A stretch of 19,953 nucleotides of DNA, from contig WFTN01000266.1 in the NCBI GenBank assembly GCA_015485455.1, forward strand, positions 1-19,953. The letters run 5' to 3'. Origin of the DNA: Planctomycetota bacterium. GTDB taxonomy: Bacteria; Planctomycetota; GCA-002687715; DRQF01. Under the pieces are notes generated by a model. The model was not told the DNA's origin and did no database searches. It saw nothing but the letters and a program-made list of their open reading frames with translations. Positions 1-7,665 of the stretch are shown in pieces (position 1 is the first letter of the stretch; each line of letters begins with the position of its first letter). A program made the translations under genes and the position numbers.

Positions 1-321
1 ACCCTGATATCTGTATCCGTTGCGATCAAAGATGATTTCCTTCACCCCGGCATCAAGTACCTTGGCGGCAATATCTTCGCCCACAATTTTAGCTGCATCC
101 ACGTTACCGCCGAACTTCACTTTGTCGCGAATATTCTTCGACAAAGTAGAACTCGCGCAAAGCGTCTTGCCAGCTTCATCATCGATGACTTGGCAGTAGA
201 TGTGCTTTGAGGTCCGAAAAATCGAAAGGCGAGGCCTTTGTTCAGTTCCGGTGATGTTCTTACGGATGGAGCGCTTGCGTCGGAGCAAGCCTTTCCGTTT
301 TCTTACGATTCGATTAGCCAT
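1..321 (-). CDS. rplR: 50S ribosomal protein L18 (3' end cut by window edge)
   Basis: L18 binds 5S rRNA together with L5 and helps dock it into the central protuberance of the large subunit. The visible 107 residues begin MANRIVRKRKGLLRRKRS, the usual strongly basic N-terminus. They continue through the family's RPRLSIFRTSKHIYCQVIDD strand and the D-A-A-x-x-V-G-x-x-I-A segment to FDRNGYRYQG. Roughly 12-15 residues are missing at the C-terminus because the window ends. The ATG at 319-321 is supported by a GAGG Shine-Dalgarno 8 nt upstream, and only 12 nt separate it from the rplF stop. It sits where expected in an spc-type operon, so rpsE should follow outside the window. The identification is secure; only the end of the gene is unseen. 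Confidence 0.95.
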   Translation of the reverse strand, partial: MANRIVRKRKGLLRRKRSIRKNITGTEQRPRLSIFRTSKHIYCQVIDDEAGKTLCASSTLSKNIRDKVKFGGNVDAAKIVGEDIAAKVLDAGVKEIIFDRNGYRYQG

Positions 322-333
322 TGCTATAGCCTC

Positions 334-879
334 TTACTTACCCGCCACGGCCTTACCGGCCTTGCGACGAATGACCTCACCGACGTACTTGATCCCTTTG
401 CCCTTATATGGCTCAGGTGGTCGAACTTTGCGAATGATGGCGGCCATTTGCCCCACAACTTGCTTGTCCGGTCCAGAAATCGTGACGGTTGTGTTACTCG
501 GAGTTTCAATCTTCACACCTTCAGGCATGGCGATTTCAACAGGATGACAGAATCCGATTTGAAGGGTGATTTTGCTACCGGCTGCCTTAGCAGAGTAGCC
601 CACACCGATGATCTCGAGCTTCTTCTCAAAGCCCTTTGAGACACCTTCAACCATGTTGGAAACCAAGGAACGATAAAGACCGTGGCGCGCCCGGTGGGGC
701 TTGCTGTCTTTTGTCCTTGTCACCTTCACTTCGGAGCCTTCAACTTCCAACTTGACGTAGTACGGTTCGAAGTCTTGGATGAGTTCACCCTTGGGGCCCT
801 TGACCGCAATGGTCGTGCCCTTGACATCGACGGTAACGCCAGAAGGAATCGTGACAGGCTTTTTGCCGATTCGCGACAT
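334..879 (-). CDS. rplF: 50S ribosomal protein L6
   Basis: L6 binds 23S rRNA near the sarcin-ricin loop and the base of the L7/L12 stalk, where it supports factor binding. The 181 residues match the normal family length. The start is MSRIGKKPVTIPSGV, there are two repeated alpha/beta domains (about 1-80 and 85-175), and the C-terminal signature is EPYKGKGIKYVGEVIRRKAGKA. The AGGGG Shine-Dalgarno lies 8 nt before the ATG and runs into the rpsH stop codon (TAGGGG), so translation is probably coupled to rpsH. The spacer is 11 nt. The segment QIGFCHPVEIAMPEGVKI contains a cysteine where many bacteria have serine, which is a minor variation. No other identity is plausible. Confidence 0.97.
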   Translation of the reverse strand: MSRIGKKPVTIPSGVTVDVKGTTIAVKGPKGELIQDFEPYYVKLEVEGSEVKVTRTKDSKPHRARHGLYRSLVSNMVEGVSKGFEKKLEIIGVGYSAKAAGSKITLQIGFCHPVEIAMPEGVKIETPSNTTVTISGPDKQVVGQMAAIIRKVRPPEPYKGKGIKYVGEVIRRKAGKAVAGK

Positions 880-890
880 TGTTCGTTCCC

Positions 891-1292
891 CTACCAGACA
901 GTGGCGAGAACTTCGCCACCGACATTTTGTTCCCGTGCCTCAGCATCGTTTAGGATGCCCCGCGACGTGCTGACGATCGCAATTCCGAGGCCATCTAAGA
1001 CCCGTGGAATCTCCATAACACCCCGGTAGACGCGACGGCCTGGCTTGCTGTACCGCTTGATCTCGTTAATGACCATGTCACCATCCGGACCGTACTTGAG
1101 CGCAATTTTAATACGTCGCTCAACTGGGGTGCCTTCAAGGATCTTAAAGTCCGAGATGTAGCCGCTGCGCTTGAGAGCCTCGGCGATACCGACCTTGACC
1201 TTGCTGAGTGGCACCTCGACAGAACCACGCTTAATGGCGTTGGCGTTGCGGATGCGAGTCAGCATGTCTGCGATTGGATCGGTCATGCTCAT
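891..1292 (-). CDS. rpsH: 30S ribosomal protein S8
   Basis: S8 is a primary 16S rRNA binder needed for assembly of the central domain. In E. coli it also represses the spc operon by binding its mRNA. The 133 residues match the family. The N-terminus is MSMTDPIADMLTRIRNAN and the C-terminal rRNA-binding signature is STSRGILNDAEAREQNVGGE, ending in the typical tryptophan. Two in-frame ATGs lie 6 nt apart (1290-1292 and 1284-1286). A GAGG motif sits 8 nt before the first and 14 nt before the second, so the first is preferred. A 61-nt spacer separates it from rpsN, the longest gap in the spc part. It carries a small hairpin at 1325-1341 (CGGCTG / CAGCCG) that could be a protein-binding or processing site; that role is only a guess. 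Confidence 0.97.
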   Translation of the reverse strand: MSMTDPIADMLTRIRNANAIKRGSVEVPLSKVKVGIAEALKRSGYISDFKILEGTPVERRIKIALKYGPDGDMVINEIKRYSKPGRRVYRGVMEIPRVLDGLGIAIVSTSRGILNDAEAREQNVGGEVLATVW

Positions 1293-1353
1293 TTCAAATA
1301 CCTCATTTCATTCATCCATCGATGCGGCTGATCAGCAGCCGACTCCGATTTAT

Positions 1354-1539
1354 CTACCAGCTTGCCTTCCGAAGTCCCGGAATCACGCCTTCATGCGCAA
1401 GATTGCGCAAGCAGATGCGACATAGACCAAACTTGCGATAATACGCACGCGGCCTTCCACAGAGGTTGCAACGGTTGTACTCCCGTCCCTTGAACTTCGA
1501 TTTGCGTTTGCATTTCTCGATCAAAGATTTCTTAGCCAT
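1354..1539 (-). CDS. rpsZ: 30S ribosomal protein S14, zinc-binding type (type Z)
   Basis: S14 is a late-assembling head protein of the small subunit, close to S3, S10 and S19. At 61 residues this is the short, zinc-ribbon form rather than the roughly 100-residue zinc-free form. Four cysteines form two C-x2-C knuckles, C24-C27 (CNLC) and C40-C43 (CRIC), the canonical zinc ligands. The C-terminus [12 protein letters not shown] is diagnostic. The ATG has GAGG 8 nt upstream, overlapping the rplE stop (TAAGAGG), so the two are probably translationally coupled. Position between rplE and rpsH is standard. Some databases call this gene rpsN type Z. A zinc-free paralog elsewhere in the genome, if present, would probably be zinc-regulated, but none is seen here. 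Confidence 0.97.
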   Translation of the reverse strand: MAKKSLIEKCKRKSKFKGREYNRCNLCGRPRAYYRKFGLCRICLRNLAHEGVIPGLRKASW

Positions 1540-1551
1540 GAACCGTACCTC

Positions 1552-2112
1552 TTAGTTCTTGCGAAATGGCATGCCGAGTTGTTTCAGCAACTCGAATGAC
1601 ATCGCGTCGTTGTTCCCAGTCATCACGAACGTAATGTCCATGCCCTGAGTCCAGTCGACTTTGTCCAAATTGATCTCAGGAAAGACGACCTGGTCTGCCA
1701 GTCCCATACTGAAGTTGCCTCGCCCATCAAAACTCTTGGTCTTGATGCCGCGGAAATCTCGAATACGAGGAATCGTCAGTGTAAACAGACGATCAATAAA
1801 CTCGTACATACGATCACCACGGAGTGTCACGCGGCAGCCCACGGGCCAACCCTCCCGAACCTTAAAACCAGCAACGGAATTTTTGGCCATACAAATTTCT
1901 GGCTTCTGTCCGGTGATGATTCCAAGATCGCGAGCAGCAGCGTCGATACGCTTCTTGTTCTCGATTGCCTTGCCAACACCCATGTTGACAACGACTTTCT
2001 GCAAAGCCGCGATTTGATGCGGATTTGACAGCTTGAATTTTTCCTTCAACGCCGGTGCGACTTCAGTGTTGTACTTCTCGCGAAGGCGTGGAGCTACGTT
2101 TGTTTCGGTCAT
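1552..2112 (-). CDS. rplE: 50S ribosomal protein L5
   Basis: L5 binds 5S rRNA and contacts S13 and the P-site tRNA through the intersubunit bridge. The 186 residues compare with a usual 178-185. An N-terminal segment (MTETNVAPRLREKYNTEVAP) precedes the family core: VVVNMGVGKA near residue 40, the QKPEICMAKNSVAGFKVREG block near 69, VTLRGDRMYEFIDRL near 96, and IPRIRDFRG near 115. It ends with a region resembling GLADQVVFPEI and the C-terminus LGMPFRKN. The ATG at 2110-2112 has AAGG about 9 nt upstream. The gap from rplX is 19 nt and the gap to rpsN is 12 nt. Nothing is truncated and the assignment is certain. Confidence 0.97.
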   Translation of the reverse strand: MTETNVAPRLREKYNTEVAPALKEKFKLSNPHQIAALQKVVVNMGVGKAIENKKRIDAAARDLGIITGQKPEICMAKNSVAGFKVREGWPVGCRVTLRGDRMYEFIDRLFTLTIPRIRDFRGIKTKSFDGRGNFSMGLADQVVFPEINLDKVDWTQGMDITFVMTGNNDAMSFELLKQLGMPFRKN

Positions 2113-2131
2113 CGTTTGCTACCTTAGCCGA

Positions 2132-2491
2132 CTACTCGTCGGCGTCCTTGTCTTCAGTACGCGCGGGGGCGGTCGTAGCAATCGGATCACCGGTCTTCGT
2201 TGAGACCCGAATCTTCGATTTACCTTCACCCTGGAAGCGAACCCGAACACCCTTGCCTTCTTTGTCAGACCAGGGCATCACATTGGAAATGTGAATTGGA
2301 GCTTCTTGCTCCTTGCGTCCGCCTTCCGCTGGATTCTGCGGATTCTTACGCAAGTGACGAGTAACTTTGTTCACACCTTCGACAACGACGCGCTCTTCGT
2401 CGGAGGTAAAGGAGATAACGCGTCCACGTTTTCCTTTGTCCTTACCGGCGGTGATTACCACGATGTCGTTTTTCTTAATTCTTGCAGCCAT
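2132..2491 (-). CDS. rplX: 50S ribosomal protein L24
   Basis: L24 is an early assembly initiator that binds the 5' domain of 23S rRNA near the exit tunnel. The 119 residues contain the KOW motif at residues 5-30 ([20 protein letters not shown]). The core then reads [36 protein letters not shown], which is the L24 signature. The C-terminus is a low-complexity charged tail (residues about 95-119, ending EDKDADE), longer than in the roughly 104-residue E. coli protein. The ATG has an AAGGA motif about 6 nt upstream. It lies 19 nt from both rplN and rplE. Confidence 0.96.
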   Translation of the reverse strand: MAARIKKNDIVVITAGKDKGKRGRVISFTSDEERVVVEGVNKVTRHLRKNPQNPAEGGRKEQEAPIHISNVMPWSDKEGKGVRVRFQGEGKSKIRVSTKTGDPIATTAPARTEDKDADE

Positions 2492-2510
2492 GTCTTTTCC
2501 TTCTCCCTGC

Positions 2511-2879
2511 TCAGACGACTTCCGACGCCAGAGAGACGATTTTCATGAACTTCTTTTGGCGCAACTCACGAGCGACAGCACCGAAGATGCGTGTCCCACG
2601 AGGGTTGCCGTCATTATCAATCAAAACGAGGGCGTTCTTGTCAAAACGGACATAAGAACCATCGTCCCGGCGAACGGCACTCTTTGAGCGCACGATGACA
2701 CCGCGAACCACCTCACCCGTCTTGATGTTGCCACCAGGAAGAGCTTTCTTGACTGATCCCTTGATGATGTCTCCAACCGCCGCGTAGCGACGACGAGAGC
2801 CACCGAGAACCTTGATACATTGCACCACCTTGGCACCGGTGTTGTCAGCAACATCCAGGCGTGTTTGCATTTGAATCAT
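2511..2879 (-). CDS. rplN: 50S ribosomal protein L14
   Basis: L14 sits at the subunit interface, forms bridge B8 with 16S rRNA, and is the binding site for the silencing factor RsfS. The 122 residues are the family's standard length. The start [17 protein letters not shown] is typical, followed by the conserved [18 protein letters not shown] and [17 protein letters not shown], and ending in the characteristic [13 protein letters not shown]. Its ATG overlaps the rpsQ stop by four bases (ATGA, 2876-2879), which implies translational coupling. In E. coli this gene opens the spc operon. Here there is no spacer at all, so S10 and spc genes are probably one transcript. Confidence 0.98.
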   Translation of the reverse strand: MIQMQTRLDVADNTGAKVVQCIKVLGGSRRRYAAVGDIIKGSVKKALPGGNIKTGEVVRGVIVRSKSAVRRDDGSYVRFDKNALVLIDNDGNPRGTRIFGAVARELRQKKFMKIVSLASEVV

Positions 2880-3175
2880 GCTTCACCCCCTTCCGCAGCT
2901 ATAGCTGCAGCTGACGACTTACCGCGACGCACGATGCGTAGCAGGCGATAGAATTTCGTCTTCGACAGGGGACGACACTCAACCAATTCAACGGTGTCGC
3001 CGTTATGGGCTTCGCCCTTTTCGTCGTGGGCCTTGTAACCGGTGTAGCGCTTTACGTACTTACGAAAGCGCGGGTGCAAGACCAGACGCTCAGCTTTGAC
3101 GCTGATGGTCTTGTCCATGCTATCGCTGGTCACGACACCAACGACAACTTTGCGTTTATTGCGTGTTTCGCTCAT
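2876..3175 (-). CDS. rpsQ: 30S ribosomal protein S17
   Basis: S17 is a primary-binding OB-fold protein that joins the 5' and central domains of 16S rRNA. The core is recognisable as [20 protein letters not shown] (residues about 9-28), then [19 protein letters not shown] and the signature [24 protein letters not shown]. The protein is 99 residues, somewhat longer than the usual 80-90, because of an Ala/Gly-rich tail after residue 83 ([13 protein letters not shown]) that is probably disordered. It begins 3 nt after the rpmC stop and overlaps rplN by 4 nt. The Shine-Dalgarno (AGGGA) is weak and distant, so initiation may depend on coupling with rpmC. Confidence 0.97.
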   Translation of the reverse strand: MSETRNKRKVVVGVVTSDSMDKTISVKAERLVLHPRFRKYVKRYTGYKAHDEKGEAHNGDTVELVECRPLSKTKFYRLLRIVRRGKSSAAAIAAEGGEA

Positions 3176-3178
3176 GGA

Positions 3179-3400
3179 TTAGTCGTCCCTATGAGGCTTC
3201 TCACCTCGAATGTTCTGGCTACGTTCAGCCAAAACTGTCTCAATGCGGGCCACGGTCCGACGAATTTCACGACCCTCGTGAGGTCTTTCGTTTTCACCCG
3301 TAGCCGTCTTAAACCTAAAGTCGAAAAGTTGCCGACGCGTCTTCTTGAGGATGACCTCCAGATCAGCATCGTCCTTTCCACGAATCTCATCGATTCTCAT
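3179..3400 (-). CDS. rpmC: 50S ribosomal protein L29
   Basis: L29 is a small helical hairpin at the exit-tunnel rim next to L23, part of the docking platform for nascent-chain factors. The 73-residue product starts [20 protein letters not shown] and contains the family block RRQLFDFRFKTATGE followed by the REIRRTVARIETVLAER helix. An upstream in-frame ATG at 3428-3430 would add ten residues, but the start at 3398-3400 is preferred. It lies 8 nt downstream of an AGGAG motif, overlaps the rplP stop by four bases (ATGA), and gives the normal family N-terminus. The last eight residues or so (RGEKPHRDD) form a short charged extension. Confidence 0.94.
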   Translation of the reverse strand: MRIDEIRGKDDADLEVILKKTRRQLFDFRFKTATGENERPHEGREIRRTVARIETVLAERSQNIRGEKPHRDD

Positions 3401-3819
3401 ATCTTTTGTCTCCTGGTCACGAGGCGGCACTTAAGCGGCATCTTGTGAGCGGTGCGAGCCAAAGCTCTCCTGGCCAGCTCCAAAGGAACACCACCAACTT
3501 CGTAAAGGATGGTCCCTTCCTTGATCACGGCGCACCAGAAATCGATATCACCCTTACCTTTACCCATACGAGTTTCCAAAGGTGTCGATGTCACGGACTT
3601 CTGCGGGAAGATCCGAATCCAAAGGCGGCCACCGCCAGTACGAACCACTTGGTTCGCCGTAATACGTCCGGCCTCGATCTGACGGGAAGTGATCCAGCCT
3701 GGCTCAAGAGCCTGAAGTCCGAAATCGCCGAAAGCAACGGTATTACCCCGTGTCGCTTTACCGCGAATACGGCCTCTTTGAAGCTTCCTGTGTTTTACTC
3801 TCTTGGGCATCAAAGCCAT
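3397..3819 (-). CDS. rplP: 50S ribosomal protein L16
   Basis: L16 lies beside the A-site and helps position the elbow of aminoacyl-tRNA. The 140-residue sequence starts [17 protein letters not shown] and carries the conserved [47 protein letters not shown] and HKMPLKCR blocks. A GGAGG Shine-Dalgarno lies 8 nt before the first ATG (3817-3819), which decides this start over the second ATG at 3808-3810. The form [17 protein letters not shown] resembles planctomycete L16 as I remember it. It overlaps rpmC by four bases and lies 43 nt after rpsC. Confidence 0.97.
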   Translation of the reverse strand: MALMPKRVKHRKLQRGRIRGKATRGNTVAFGDFGLQALEPGWITSRQIEAGRITANQVVRTGGGRLWIRIFPQKSVTSTPLETRMGKGKGDIDFWCAVIKEGTILYEVGGVPLELARRALARTAHKMPLKCRLVTRRQKI

Positions 3820-3862
3820 GTGAGAATCCTCCGTCCCTCGCTGGGACTTCGATCACAAACGC

Positions 3863-4522
3863 CTAAGCGTTTGCCGACCGTTTCTTATCTTTGAAGTTGC
3901 CGCGATTGATCCAAACCTTGACGCCAATGATCCCGTATGTGGTCTTGGCCAAACACAAGGCATAATTAATGTCTGCGTCCAGAGTTGTCAAAGGTACACG
4001 TCCCAGGGTGTCAGTTTGAATACGCGCCATTTCGGCACCGCCCAAACGACCAGCCAAACGAACCTTGATACCAACAGCTCCAGCGGCCATGCTCGCAGCC
4101 AAAGTCTTCTTCAAGATCCGGCGGAAGGGCATGCGCTTTTGCAATTGCTCACGGATGCTTTGCCCCACGATGCGCGCATCGAGCTCAGGGCGACCGATTT
4201 CATTGATGTTGACCTTCACGATGCGATTCGTGTCCTTCATCATCTTCTGAAGTTCAGCCTTCATTTCGTCCAACTTACGTCCCTTACGACCAATCAAGAG
4301 GCCTGGACGTGCGGTTGAAATGATAACGGTGACAACTTCACCGCTTCTTTCGATTTCCACTTGGGAAACGCCGGCGAAATCATAGTTCTCGCGAATGTGC
4401 TTGCGGATCTTGAAATCCTCAGCGATCAATTTCGAGAACTCGTTCTTCGGTGCATTCCAACGACTCACCCAAGGAAGAGTGACGCCGATGCGAAAACCGG
4501 TTGGGTTAATTTTTTGTCCCAT
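3863..4522 (-). CDS. rpsC: 30S ribosomal protein S3
   Basis: S3 forms part of the mRNA entry channel and its helicase activity. At 219 residues it has the two family domains. The KH-type RNA-binding domain (about 38-107) carries the GxxG loop at residues 78-81 (GRKG within RPGLLIGRKG). The C-terminal domain has the signature GIKVRLAGRLGGAEMAR and the final GVKVWINRG. The N-terminus is notable: after MGQKINPTGFRIGV there is PWVSRWNAPKNEFSKLIAED, an extended arrangement with the SRWxAxKxxF pattern seen in planctomycetes and other PVC bacteria, in contrast to the shorter E. coli form. A GGAG motif lies 7 nt upstream of the ATG. This is one of the better lineage clues in the window. Confidence 0.97.
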   Translation of the reverse strand: MGQKINPTGFRIGVTLPWVSRWNAPKNEFSKLIAEDFKIRKHIRENYDFAGVSQVEIERSGEVVTVIISTARPGLLIGRKGRKLDEMKAELQKMMKDTNRIVKVNINEIGRPELDARIVGQSIREQLQKRMPFRRILKKTLAASMAAGAVGIKVRLAGRLGGAEMARIQTDTLGRVPLTTLDADINYALCLAKTTYGIIGVKVWINRGNFKDKKRSANA

Positions 4523-4549
4523 TGAGGTACTCCGTGTCGCTACTGCGAC

Positions 4550-4948
4550 TTAGTCCTTGCTTTCCTTGGTTTTTGTTGCCTTGCCTTTGCTTGACTTGCC
4601 GTCAGCACCGACAACTCCAAGGGTCACATGAATGTGACTCGTACGCTTACGAAACGGATTCATCCGGCCCATGGCACCTGGGCGCCAACGCATACGACCC
4701 TGCTTCAGAGGACCCTCGTTAATGAGGGCCGTCTTCACGAACAGATCGTTTGCTGACACAGCCTTCTCATGCTCGGCGTTAGCCAAGGCTGAGCGAATGA
4801 CCTTATTGATCATGACTGCCGCCCGACGTGGACTCGTTCCGAGAACATCCAATGCAGCGTTCACTGGCAGACCTCTGACTAAGTCAATGACCAGTCTTGC
4901 CTTGCGCGCTGAAAGGGGTGCGTATCGATGACTCGCTTTGAATTCCAT
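4550..4948 (-). CDS. rplV: 50S ribosomal protein L22
   Basis: L22 lines the nascent peptide exit tunnel and its hairpin forms the constriction with L4. The 132 residues begin MEFKASHRYAPLSARKARLVIDLVRG, typical of the family, and continue with SPRRAAVMINKVIRSALANAEH. The tunnel hairpin is at about 84-101 (GRMRWRPGAMGRMNPFRKR), followed by RTSHIHVTL. The hairpin tip reads GAMGRMNPFRKR rather than the more common short GRASRIRKR-like form, a substitution in the macrolide-relevant region. A lysine-rich tail (about 113-132) extends past the normal C-terminus. TAAGGA, overlapping the rpsS stop, serves as a Shine-Dalgarno 6 nt from the ATG, indicating coupling. Confidence 0.97.
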   Translation of the reverse strand: MEFKASHRYAPLSARKARLVIDLVRGLPVNAALDVLGTSPRRAAVMINKVIRSALANAEHEKAVSANDLFVKTALINEGPLKQGRMRWRPGAMGRMNPFRKRTSHIHVTLGVVGADGKSSKGKATKTKESKD

Positions 4949-4957
4949 GACGAATCC

Positions 4958-5224
4958 TTACTTCTTATCCCGGCCATGACCGCGGTAAGTGCGGGTAGGC
5001 GCAAATTCGCCGAGCTTATGCCCGACCATGTCTTCAGTGACGTAAACGTTGACGTGTGCCCGTCCATTGTGAACGCCGAAAGTGTGACCAACGAACTCTG
5101 GGCAGATGGTGCAGGACCGAGCCCAAGTCTTGATGGACTCGCGCTTTCCTGCTTGGTCGAGCTTTTCGACCTTCTTCCACAGTTTCTCGTCGATATACGG
5201 GCCTTTTTTTGTTGAACGACTCAT
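4958..5224 (-). CDS. rpsS: 30S ribosomal protein S19
   Basis: S19 sits in the small-subunit head, pairs with S13, and contacts the A-site finger. The 88 residues include the diagnostic [15 protein letters not shown] start, [24 protein letters not shown] in the middle, and [19 protein letters not shown] near the C-terminus. Length is close to the typical 88-93. A GAGGA motif precedes the ATG by about 10 nt. It lies 13 nt after rplB and 9 nt before rplV. There are no anomalies. Confidence 0.97.
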   Translation of the reverse strand: MSRSTKKGPYIDEKLWKKVEKLDQAGKRESIKTWARSCTICPEFVGHTFGVHNGRAHVNVYVTEDMVGHKLGEFAPTRTYRGHGRDKK

Positions 5225-5237
5225 TTATTAGCGTTCC

Positions 5238-6074
5238 TCACTTCCTCTTCTTGCGGCGACGCATGATGAATTTATTGCTGGCCTTGTTCCTCTTCCGTGT
5301 CCGGCCACCCTTGGCAAGTACGCCCGTTGGCGAACATGGGTGACGACCACCGGAGCTACGACCTTCGCCACCACCCATAGGGTGAGCGACTGGGTTTTGA
5401 GCGGTACCACGCACCTTAGGACGGCGACCTTTGTGGCGGTTACGCCCGGCCTTGCCTAGAGATACGTGTTGATGATCTGCGTTGCCCATGGCCCCGATAG
5501 TGGCTCGGCACTCGGCGTGAACCCGACGCATCTCCCCGGATGGCAAAACGACCGTGGCATAGTTGCCATCACGAGCCAGAAGGCGGGCAACAGTGCCTGC
5601 GCTGCGGCAGATTTGGCCACCCCGATTGGGCTGCAGCTCAATGTTGTGAATGTCAAGTCCAAGAGGGATATCGCAAAGCTTCATAGCATTGCCGACTTTG
5701 GGCTCGGAACCTGGTCCACTGGTAACCAAACGCCCCACCTCTAAGCCCTTAGGGGCCAAGATGTATCGCTTTTCACCATCGGCATAAACCAAGAGAGCGA
5801 TGTTGGCGGTACGGTTCGGGTCATACTCAATGGTCTTGACCTTTGCCGGAATCCCGTCTTTGTTGCGCTTAAAGTCTATGAGACGATAATGGTGCCTGGC
5901 ACCACCACCACGACGGCGTGATGTCATTCGTCCGTAACTATTTCGACCACCGGTGCGTCGTTGCGACTCGAGCAAGCTCTTCTCTGGCTCTGTGCATGTG
6001 ATTTCCTTGCGGAAGTCCAGCACGGAACCATGTCGTCGTCCCGGTGATGTCGGCTTGAATCGCCGAATTGCCAT
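5238..6074 (-). CDS. rplB: 50S ribosomal protein L2
   Basis: L2 is among the oldest large-subunit proteins. It is needed for subunit joining and lies next to the peptidyl transferase centre. The 278 residues show an N-terminal extension with TPEKSLLE-like [11 protein letters not shown], then the OB and SH3 domains with [16 protein letters not shown] (55-70) and [23 protein letters not shown] (83-105). The C-terminal catalytic segment is around residues 222-240, with the essential histidine at H231 (E. coli H229). The segment reads [13 protein letters not shown], where E. coli has NPVDHPHGGGEGR, so the neighbouring Asp and second His are replaced. The C-terminus [23 protein letters not shown] is strongly basic. 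A GGAG motif lies 7 nt before the ATG. Confidence 0.98.
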   Translation of the reverse strand: MAIRRFKPTSPGRRHGSVLDFRKEITCTEPEKSLLESQRRTGGRNSYGRMTSRRRGGGARHHYRLIDFKRNKDGIPAKVKTIEYDPNRTANIALLVYADGEKRYILAPKGLEVGRLVTSGPGSEPKVGNAMKLCDIPLGLDIHNIELQPNRGGQICRSAGTVARLLARDGNYATVVLPSGEMRRVHAECRATIGAMGNADHQHVSLGKAGRNRHKGRRPKVRGTAQNPVAHPMGGGEGRSSGGRHPCSPTGVLAKGGRTRKRNKASNKFIMRRRKKRK

Positions 6075-6103
6075 GTCAGTTCTCCTCTTGGCCCAGCTCT
6101 ATC

Positions 6104-6388
6104 TTAGAGCAGGTCAATCTTGTCATCCGCGTGAATCGTCACGACGGCTTTTTTCATTTTGCCAGCAGTATGAAAGTTGTAACCACGACGCTTTTTCTTG
6201 CCCTTGAAGTTGACAGTATTCACACTCTCAACTCGGACGTTAAAAAGCTTCTCGACAGCCAAGCGAATTTGAATCTTGTTAGCTGTTGGCTGAACTTCAA
6301 AAGTGTACTGATTGCGAACTTCGGACCGATGCATATTGCGCTCGGTGATCAAAGGTCGACGAATAATTTCGGTTGCTTCAAGCAACAT
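6104..6388 (-). CDS. rplW: 50S ribosomal protein L23
   Basis: L23 sits at the tunnel exit and is the main docking point for trigger factor and SRP. The preferred start gives 94 residues beginning MLLEATEIIRRPLITERN, which aligns with the normal family N-terminus (a few residues, then I-x-R-P-x-I-T-E). The alternative upstream start at 6413-6415 would add an atypical nine residues. The conserved block YTFEVQPTANKIQIRLAVEKLFNV leads to the basic tunnel loop GKKKRRGYN (about residue 61-69) and the C-terminus KKAVVTIHADDKIDLL. The ATG lies inside the end of rplD, an 11-nt overlap in another frame. A GGGAG motif sits about 10 nt upstream within rplD. Confidence 0.95.
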   Translation of the reverse strand: MLLEATEIIRRPLITERNMHRSEVRNQYTFEVQPTANKIQIRLAVEKLFNVRVESVNTVNFKGKKKRRGYNFHTAGKMKKAVVTIHADDKIDLL

Positions 6389-7001
6389 GAGTTGTCTTCT
6401 CCCGAATCTTCTCAAGAGCTCCCTCAGTGATGATGAGGTTCTTGAAGTAGAGCAAGTAGTAAGCGTTCAGCTCTTCGACTCGCATGACATGAACGCGGTT
6501 CAAGTTGCGGGCAGATAGAAGAACATTGTCGCAGCGAAGATCGGTGACAATCAAGCAGCTCTTACGCATACCCAAATCGTCCAGCATGGCGACCATCTGC
6601 TTGGTCTTGGGCGCATCGTAGGCCAATGAGTCAATCACAGCGACTTCGTTGTCACGGAACTTACTCAAGAGGGCCGATCGCAGTGCTTCCACCTTGGCAC
6701 GCCGAGGCATTTGGTAGGTGTAGTCCCGAACCTTTGGGCCGTGAGGGACACCACCAGAACGGCACTGAGTAGCCTGAGGGTGACGAACACGAGCACGGCC
6801 AGTACCCTTCTGCTTAAAGAGCGCCTTCTTGGCATAAGCAAGATCGCTGCGACCCTTAACCGAATGAGTACCTGAACGCTGATTCGTTTCGTACATCCGA
6901 ATCGAGTGGCGAAGAAGGCGCACACGGACGATATCGCCCAAGAAGTCTGTTTCGACTTCGCCCTTCGCTACTTTGCCACCCTTGTAGAGTGTTGTTTCCA
7001 T
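6378..7001 (-). CDS. rplD: 50S ribosomal protein L4
   Basis: L4 assembles early on 23S rRNA and its long loop reaches the exit tunnel. In E. coli it also represses the S10 operon. The product has 207 residues from the second of two adjacent ATGs (6999-7001). AAGGAG is 6 nt from that ATG but only 3 nt from the first (7002-7004), so the second is favoured. Signatures are THSVKGRSDLAYAKKALFKQKGTGRAR (about 46-72) and GPKVRDYTYQMPRRAKVEALRSALL (about 89-113). Between them, the tunnel loop reads VRHPQATQCRSGG, whereas most bacteria have a GSxxSPxxRGGG-like stretch. Its length is unchanged. It overlaps rplW by 11 nt. Confidence 0.96.
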   Translation of the reverse strand: METTLYKGGKVAKGEVETDFLGDIVRVRLLRHSIRMYETNQRSGTHSVKGRSDLAYAKKALFKQKGTGRARVRHPQATQCRSGGVPHGPKVRDYTYQMPRRAKVEALRSALLSKFRDNEVAVIDSLAYDAPKTKQMVAMLDDLGMRKSCLIVTDLRCDNVLLSARNLNRVHVMRVEELNAYYLLYFKNLIITEGALEKIREKTTHVA

Positions 7002-7023
7002 CATCTACTCCTTGCTTCTGCGC

Positions 7024-7662
7024 TTATGCAGAAGCCGTTGAAATTGACTGGGTAATCTGAACCAAACCGCCGCGATGTCCGGGAACTGCCCCCTTAACCA
7101 TCAGCAAGCCCCGCTCAACATCAACACCCACAACCTGAAGATTTCGTGTTGTAATGCGCTCGGTTCCGTAGTGCCCGGACATCTTCTTGCCCTTGAACAC
7201 TTTACCTGGGTAAGCACTCATACCAATCGAACCTGGTCGACGGCGAGCCATACCACCATGAGTCATGCGGCCACCTTTGAAGTTGTAGCGCTTCATAACC
7301 CCGGCAAAGCCACGGCCCTTGCTGGATCCAACGACATCGACTTTGTCGCCCACAGCAAAAACGTCTGCTTTGATCTCGGCGCCCAACTCCATGTCAGGAG
7401 CGGCATCCAAGCGAATTTCACGAAGATGCCTTTGTGGAGCAACGCCAGCTTTTTTGCAGTGCCCTACCTCAGCCTTTGAAAGAACCTTTTCACGGGTTTC
7501 CTCAAAACCGATCTGCATAGCATTGTAGCCATCCTCACTCTCGGTAAGGAGCTTGGTCACATAACAGGGACCAACCTCCACCAAGGTGATGGGGATCACA
7601 ATACCTTCTTCGGTAAACATTTGGGTCATGCGGCCTTTGCGACCCAGGATGAACTTTGTCAT
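7024..7662 (-). CDS. rplC: 50S ribosomal protein L3
   Basis: L3 initiates large-subunit assembly and extends a finger toward the peptidyl transferase centre. The 212 residues match the family. The start is MTKFILGRKGRMTQMFTEEG, with the conserved GRGFAGVMKRYNFKGGRMTHG (about 117-137), RRPGSIGMSAYPGKVFKGKKMSGHYG (finger and flank, about 141-166), and VKGAVPGHRGGLVQI near the end. The 53-nt gap from rpsJ is large for this cluster and contains two overlapping hairpins. One of them includes the rplC Shine-Dalgarno region (GAGGACGAGG, 2-10 nt upstream of ATG), so translation of this gene may be structure-controlled. Confidence 0.97.
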   Translation of the reverse strand: MTKFILGRKGRMTQMFTEEGIVIPITLVEVGPCYVTKLLTESEDGYNAMQIGFEETREKVLSKAEVGHCKKAGVAPQRHLREIRLDAAPDMELGAEIKADVFAVGDKVDVVGSSKGRGFAGVMKRYNFKGGRMTHGGMARRRPGSIGMSAYPGKVFKGKKMSGHYGTERITTRNLQVVGVDVERGLLMVKGAVPGHRGGLVQITQSISTASA

Positions 7663-7665
7663 CGC

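Noticed and set aside
1325..1341. Hairpin CGGCTG / CAGCCG in the rpsN-rpsH gap as a terminator.
   Set aside because: The stem is only six pairs and no U-tract follows on the minus strand; rpsH must be transcribed with its neighbours.
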